Shown: positions 60,101-64,000 of the stretch, piece by piece | How positions within the stretch are numbered: position 1 is the stretch's first letter | Layout: every line of letters starts with the position of its first letter | Source: Scatophagus argus | Lineage: Eukaryota > Chordata > Actinopteri > Scatophagidae | DNA: 64,000 nucleotides | NCBI RefSeq assembly: GCF_020382885.2 | Contig: NC_058501.1 | Location: forward strand, 8,060,001-8,124,000 | Reading direction: 5' to 3' | The notes under the pieces: model-generated | What the model saw: the letters and a program-made list of their open reading frames with translations, nothing else | The model's database searches: none | What the model was told of the DNA's origin: nothing | Made by a program: the position numbers and the translations under genes

Positions 60101-61987
60101 CCCAAACTTGGAAAACTGCTGTTACCTCTATTTACAAGTGCTGAAGTGCACTTGTGCCAAAGCGACAAAGTACATATTTATCTTTCATGAGAACCTTTAG
60201 TAAATGTCTACAACATAAGATTTTCCACTCTTTCCCCCATCATCTGGCCTGCACCTATAATGTATACTGTCATTACAGGCTTAACCACTACAGTAAACAT
60301 TTAAATTAAACAGTGACATAAATTGCATGAAAAGTCATGTCTTCATAGTCAAATGTTTTGCACATCCATTTCTCCTGTTAACAACACCGTTTAAGATGTT
60401 TCAGAAGAAAGACAGTTTCAAATGGCTTTTATACGCAGTATTTGTCAGGACAACGCTTCAACTTAAAGATTAAATTGTGCTCAGTTTTGACTGTTTTTGA
60501 AATGTTTTCTTGTGGTTAGACTAGCTGACTAATCTAGGTTTAAAATATTGCTTAAATGTCAAGAAAATTAATCATTAGGGAAGTATTACTGGCATCCTGT
60601 ATAGGAATTATTACAAATATTCTATCCTAGCAATAATTCATTAGGTTTAAGTTTTCATTTGAAAAGTAATCCACAATCCATTGGACTACTGACCTTTGGT
60701 CACTGCTTATTTTTATTTGTAAACATTATTTATGTTTTTCTTCCTTATATTTTAATTTAAAAAATATCAGACAACAAAGAAATTTGTGGTGTGGACTGTT
60801 TTTGTTATTATTTCTAAGTGGGACTTTTTAACATTAAAATTAGTGTATTTTGAAATATGCATCACTCAGAGGTCAGATGGACTCTATACTGACACATTTT
60901 CAGAATGACATGGCTTGGATCTAGTTTGGGCAGTGTTGCTGTGGGTATCCATGGCTGTGCACCAACCCATAAAAACCACAAACACTTGCGGATCAAACTC
61001 ACTGAGATGGAGAAGATGAGGGCAGCAATTCCAAGTGGCAGGCAGCAGCACAGCATGGTGAAGATGGAGTAGCCCAAGTAGTCATTGACAGGGTCAGGCA
61101 GAGGACCTTGAGTCACATACACTGTGGGCTGGACGGTGACGGTGGCTGGCTGTGCCGGGTACGTCTGCTGTGCACCTGGATACTGCATTGGGCCTCCATA
61201 GCCCTGCAGGCCACACACATCAAACACAATTCAAACTCATTTTCAGGTGAAACAGGTCTGAGGTGAAAAAAAAATGTGTTTGGCAAGGAAGTGAAGAACA
61301 GTACAAGGAGAGCTTTCAGGAGAAACGAAACTAAAAAGGTGGCACAGATCCTGACAGTTTACAACAGGGCAAAGATAAGAGATTTAGGGCAGAATTAGAC
61401 AAAGTGAACTACCTGGTACAGGGTGGCATTAACGTTTAACCACAAAGGCACAAAGTAACTTGAACTGATTTTTAGTGCTGCCTCTTGCCATCATTCACAC
61501 ACTAATAGGGCCATTAGATCACAGAGAAAAAACTGCTGATTTATTTATTAACAGAAGAAAAAAGACTTTACATTCAACTTTGATATTTAAATAAATACAG
61601 TCATATATGTATTACAGCACAAACCGTTCTAGTCATTTACTGAGCTTTTTTGGTGTCACGAAATTCATATATCTTACTGAAAATTAAATAACGAATATGA
61701 GTTCATTTAAGGTAGCGTCAAGATACCGTGAAACAACAGCCTAAGACAAAATTAAAAAAAAATAAAAAAACCTTCTGAGAGTAAAACATAAAGTTTAAAT
61801 CAGTAAACATGATGAAAATATTTACCACAAGGCAACATAAAGTTCTTCTAAGGACTGTTTTGGCACTTACACTTACATTAAGAATTACATACAGAATGTG
61901 ATGCGGTCCAAACTGCTTTGCAAAATCTGAATTGTTTATGCTGTTAACAATAAATAAATAAATATTATGTAACTTATACACACAAAC

Positions 61988-62030
<43 letters not shown>

Positions 62031-62248
62031 AACTACGAAGCGTCTCCTTATCTTAAAATTGTTATATCTGTAGTTGTGAGGCCCGGTGATGGGACGCTTA
62101 CCTGAGCCTGTGGAGGGTATCCAGGGCCGGGCTGAGGATAGCCCGGGTTGGGGTTGTCGTAATAGGGCGGCGGGGGCGACTGGCCCATGGAGGACTTCTC
62201 CTCAGACCATCCTGGCGGAGGTGCAGTCGCTGACTTGCTGGGGTCCAT
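46931..62248 (-). CDS. Dispanin/CD225-type proline-rich membrane protein
   Basis: A small two-pass membrane protein of the CD225 (dispanin) superfamily, which includes IFITM, PRRT1 and SYNDIG1 types. Exons on the minus strand: 62248-62102, 61203-61003, 47086-46931, totalling 504 nt (167 aa). The cytosolic N-terminal half is rich in P, Y, G and Q (PPPPYYDNPNPGYPQPGPGY, later TVTVQPTVYVTQGPLPDP). Hydrophobic segment 1 (about 91-115) contains the CCC triplet at 101-103, a likely palmitoylation site by analogy with the family. The conserved loop is STREANHIGDRMAAERSSRT. Segment 2 is about 141-165, ending LVSH. Exons 1 and 2 are 1 kb apart; intron 2 is about 13.9 kb. The superfamily is clear but I cannot fix the subfamily or symbol. 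Confidence 0.85.
49960..50172 (+). mobile_element. LINE 3'-end fragment, plus orientation
   Basis: It runs through CTGCCATTCTGCACC and a T-rich section with TACTCTGTTATTTTTA repeated to CAACAATTTCCTGTTATTAT and a CTTATCTTATCTTATTT tail. This is the same tail type as the reverse copies at 25.8, 37.9 and 46.0 kb. Confidence 0.6.
51164..51197. repeat. (GT)n(TA)n microsatellite
   Basis: A short TG run passes into a TA run of about 24 bp, inside intron 2. Confidence 0.85.
52085..52117. repeat. Perfect 14-bp inverted repeat with 5-nt loop
   Basis: TTAACTATATTGCA and TGCAATATAGTTAA flank ACTTG. A third, partial copy TGCAATATAGT follows at 52144-52154, in the same orientation as the right arm and again preceded by CTTG. 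Confidence 0.85.
52598..52786. mobile_element. Deletion derivative of a Tc1-like fish element
   Basis: The segment starts near GTGTTGGTCCCCCTTGTGCT, continues with AAAGTAACATCCACATGAAT and CCAGCAGAACATTG, and ends with CAGTGGTTTTAATTTTGTGG then CTGATTGGTGTAT. From memory, these are the order and ends of a common teleost Tc1-like family whose ends read CTGATCGGTGTA. Most of the transposase is deleted. Confidence 0.6.
54610..54830. repeat. Degenerate (TCTG)n array
   Basis: CTGT/TCTG units with many substitutions over about 200 bp, preceded by a C-run (54478-54488) and CT-rich sequence. Open frames over it are low-complexity artefacts. Confidence 0.8.
61204..62101 (-). other. Intron 1 of the dispanin-type gene
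   Basis: 898 bp of A/T-rich intron with a (TA)n run at about 61998-62023. No internal exon is seen. Confidence 0.8.
61998..62023. repeat. (TA)n microsatellite
   Basis: A TA run of about 26 bp flanked by ACATACATACA and TGTATGTA, so the whole forms a near-palindrome. Confidence 0.8.
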
Positions 62249-64000
62249 AATGCAAAGTTTGGTTTCCAAGTTTTCAAAATACAGGTCTCACGTATTTTTT
62301 TCTCAAGTGCGTGAAGGCAGACGTCCACTGTCACTAAGTTTTCTTTAACGCACTCCTGCTCCTTCAACGAGATTTGTCCAAGTAAGAACGTTTTATCAAA
62401 TTTTCTCATTAGCGTCAAGTGACGCAGAACAAATAAGGAACTTGTGGTTATGACTTTCAAATTAAAAGCACGGTTGTTCACGAACTGAATTTTCTGACTG
62501 CCCTGACAGAGCAAACAGTGATGAATAGTGAACAGTAGGCCTGTGTCGTAATATAAGATCAAAGAAGAAGAAAAATCCCTTCTATTAACATTAGTTTAAC
62601 ATGGCAAAAAAAGTATTAAAGAAATAAATTACAAACAATCTCATAAATAGATTTTAAGTGCAGCAGAATTGCTAAGTATTAAAGCACCTTTGTATTAGAA
62701 TAGAATAGAATAGATGACTGAATATACAAAACATTTCTGAAGACGAATGTCAGTAGGTTTTCTCAAGACTGCGTTTAGTCATGAGGCTTTTGTCCAAGGG
62801 TGGGAGGAGGGAGGGGTGCTCAGATCGTTTTGTTAAGCAAAATTAACAATATTACACTGTAGACATAATGTGTTACAAGTAAAAGTTTTGCATTCAAAAC
62901 TTTACTTCAATAAAACTAAAAGTGAATACAAAAAAAGATTGTCATCAAGAGACCATCAAAAATCGGGTGCACTCGTGGCCAAAGATGGCCAGTATTGGAT
63001 TAGTTTGTAATTATAGATGCCTCAGTGTGTCGGTGGATGGGGATGAAGCAAATTTTTGTTTGTTATACTACTAGACTGTAGCGTACTTCTGTTTTTTCTT
63101 CCTTTGTGTCTTGTTTGGTTTTTCATTTCTTGTCTGTTTGTTTTCCCAGCTTTTTGATTGTTTCCTCCTCCCTAATTTCACCTGTTTCACCTGTTTGACC
63201 CGTGTCTTGTTGCCTCACCTATTTATTGTGCCCCCTCTGTGTCTCTCTTAGTTTTCTGCAATACCTGTGATTTTTTGCTATTCAGTGTTCCTGAGTTTTC
63301 TGTGTTTCTGTATTTCTCTAAGTTCCCTGCATCCTGTTTGCTACCTTTCTTGCAATCTCTGTGCGCCCTGTGTTTGCGTTGTCATTTGGATTATTCTTTG
63401 TTTGGACTCTTTTCACTTGCATTCCCAGCTGCCTTTTGTTTGCTTCTGTTCCTTTTTTAAAGAGGGTTTATCAGTTAAAGTTTCTTTTGTCCATCTTCTT
63501 CCTTGTGTCAGCGTCTGCACTGAAGGTTCACCATTTTGTGACTCTGCAACATGGATAACTCATGAATTTAGCCAAGTAGATCAACAAAGTCTTATATTTA
63601 TCAGCAATAACACATCATCGTGTATTTGTTTTATTATTTTATGTTATAAATCTAAATCTGCAAGGTGAATAGCCAAACAATTAAAATGATCAAATACATT
63701 GAGTAAAAAATACAATATTTCCCTGAGAAATACTCAAGTGAAGTCTGAGGACCTCAAAAATACTTGATCAACTATCTTATGTTCAAGGGGATCTTTGTGA
63801 CACACCAGTGGCTGGGGAACATTTAAATCTAATAAATATTAAAACATATCCAGGGGGAAAAAAATTGCACGCATTTACTGCATGAAAATGATGAAAGGTA
63901 CTGCAGATACTGATATATAGAATTTGAAATATAACAGAACCAAGCACTGAAAAAATAAATAAACGCTCCAAAGTAGCTTCAACGCATTTCCATGCTCAGT
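62249..64000. other. Upstream flank of the dispanin-type gene
   Basis: It contains the presumed promoter, a (TAGAA)3 run at about 62697-62713 and a pyrimidine-rich stretch at about 63080-63560 that resembles repeated fish DNA but has no clear ends. No gene is supported up to the right edge. Confidence 0.5.

Larger units (their letters stand above)
47087..61002 (-). other. Large intron 2 of the dispanin-type gene
   Basis: About 13.9 kb without a supported coding exon on either strand. It contains a LINE 3' end (49960-50172), a (GT)n/(TA)n run (51164-51197), a perfect 14-bp hairpin (52085-52117), a Tc1-like deletion derivative (52598-52786), a C-run at 54478-54488, a degenerate TCTG array (54610-54830) and A/T-rich sequence. 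Many short open frames occur; none is convincing. Confidence 0.7.

Noticed and set aside
62098-62562. 154-codon minus frame overlapping exon 1 of the dispanin-type gene
   Set aside because: It is out of frame with the proline-rich coding exon and does not join exon 2 sensibly.
63080-63668. Overlapping frames rich in F, L, C and S near the right edge
   Set aside because: Pyrimidine-rich sequence gives such frames by composition; there is no splice or family support. It may be part of a repeat, but no ends were found.

Overview
This window is nuclear DNA from a ray-finned (teleost-like) fish. Genes are split by many short introns with canonical GT/AG borders. The proteins match vertebrate families exon by exon. 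The spacers hold typical fish repeats: Tc1/mariner-derived elements, a tRNA-headed SINE with a GGAT-type tail, LINE 3' ends with (GATAA)n tails, and long TA runs. No bacterial, organellar or CRISPR features were seen. Gene models below were built by hand from splice sites and reading-frame continuity. The main models add up to whole numbers of codons.

Left part (1-25.2 kb). atad2 (minus strand, 27 coding exons plus a possible 15-nt microexon; its last exon or exons lie beyond the left edge) is followed by psma2 (minus, 8 exons, 234 aa). psma2 is head-to-head with mrpl32 (plus, 3 exons, 180 aa). Next is a two-exon muscle gene, a telethonin (titin-cap, tcap) homologue on the plus strand, with a consensus MEF2 site about 240 bp upstream of its ATG and a poly(A) signal after the stop.

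Middle part (25.9-37.3 kb). ccdc127 (minus, 3 exons, 273 aa) is head-to-head with sdha (plus, 15 exons, 663 aa), the arrangement also known for the human pair. A Tc1-derived element sits in ccdc127 intron 1.

Right part (37-64 kb). This part is gene-poor. It holds one dispanin/CD225-type proline-rich membrane protein gene (minus, 3 exons, 167 aa) whose second intron is about 14 kb. There are also three unrecognised coding-like pieces: a tentative four-exon minus gene at 39.5-40.8 kb, a 69-codon minus ORF at 37.0-37.2 kb, and a plus ORF at 42.0-42.3 kb broken by one in-frame TAA. The remainder is repeats, simple sequence and an old local duplication (43.4 kb versus 45.7 kb).

Functionally this is a normal eukaryotic neighbourhood. 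It includes a chromatin AAA+ ATPase/bromodomain protein, a proteasome core subunit, a mitoribosomal protein, a sarcomere protein, a predicted coiled-coil protein, the complex II flavoprotein and a small membrane protein. Apart from the shared bidirectional promoters, I see no reason to think they act in one pathway. I found no clear evidence of a novel multi-gene system; the most useful leads are the unrecognised coding-like pieces and the muscle-type promoter signature at tcap.
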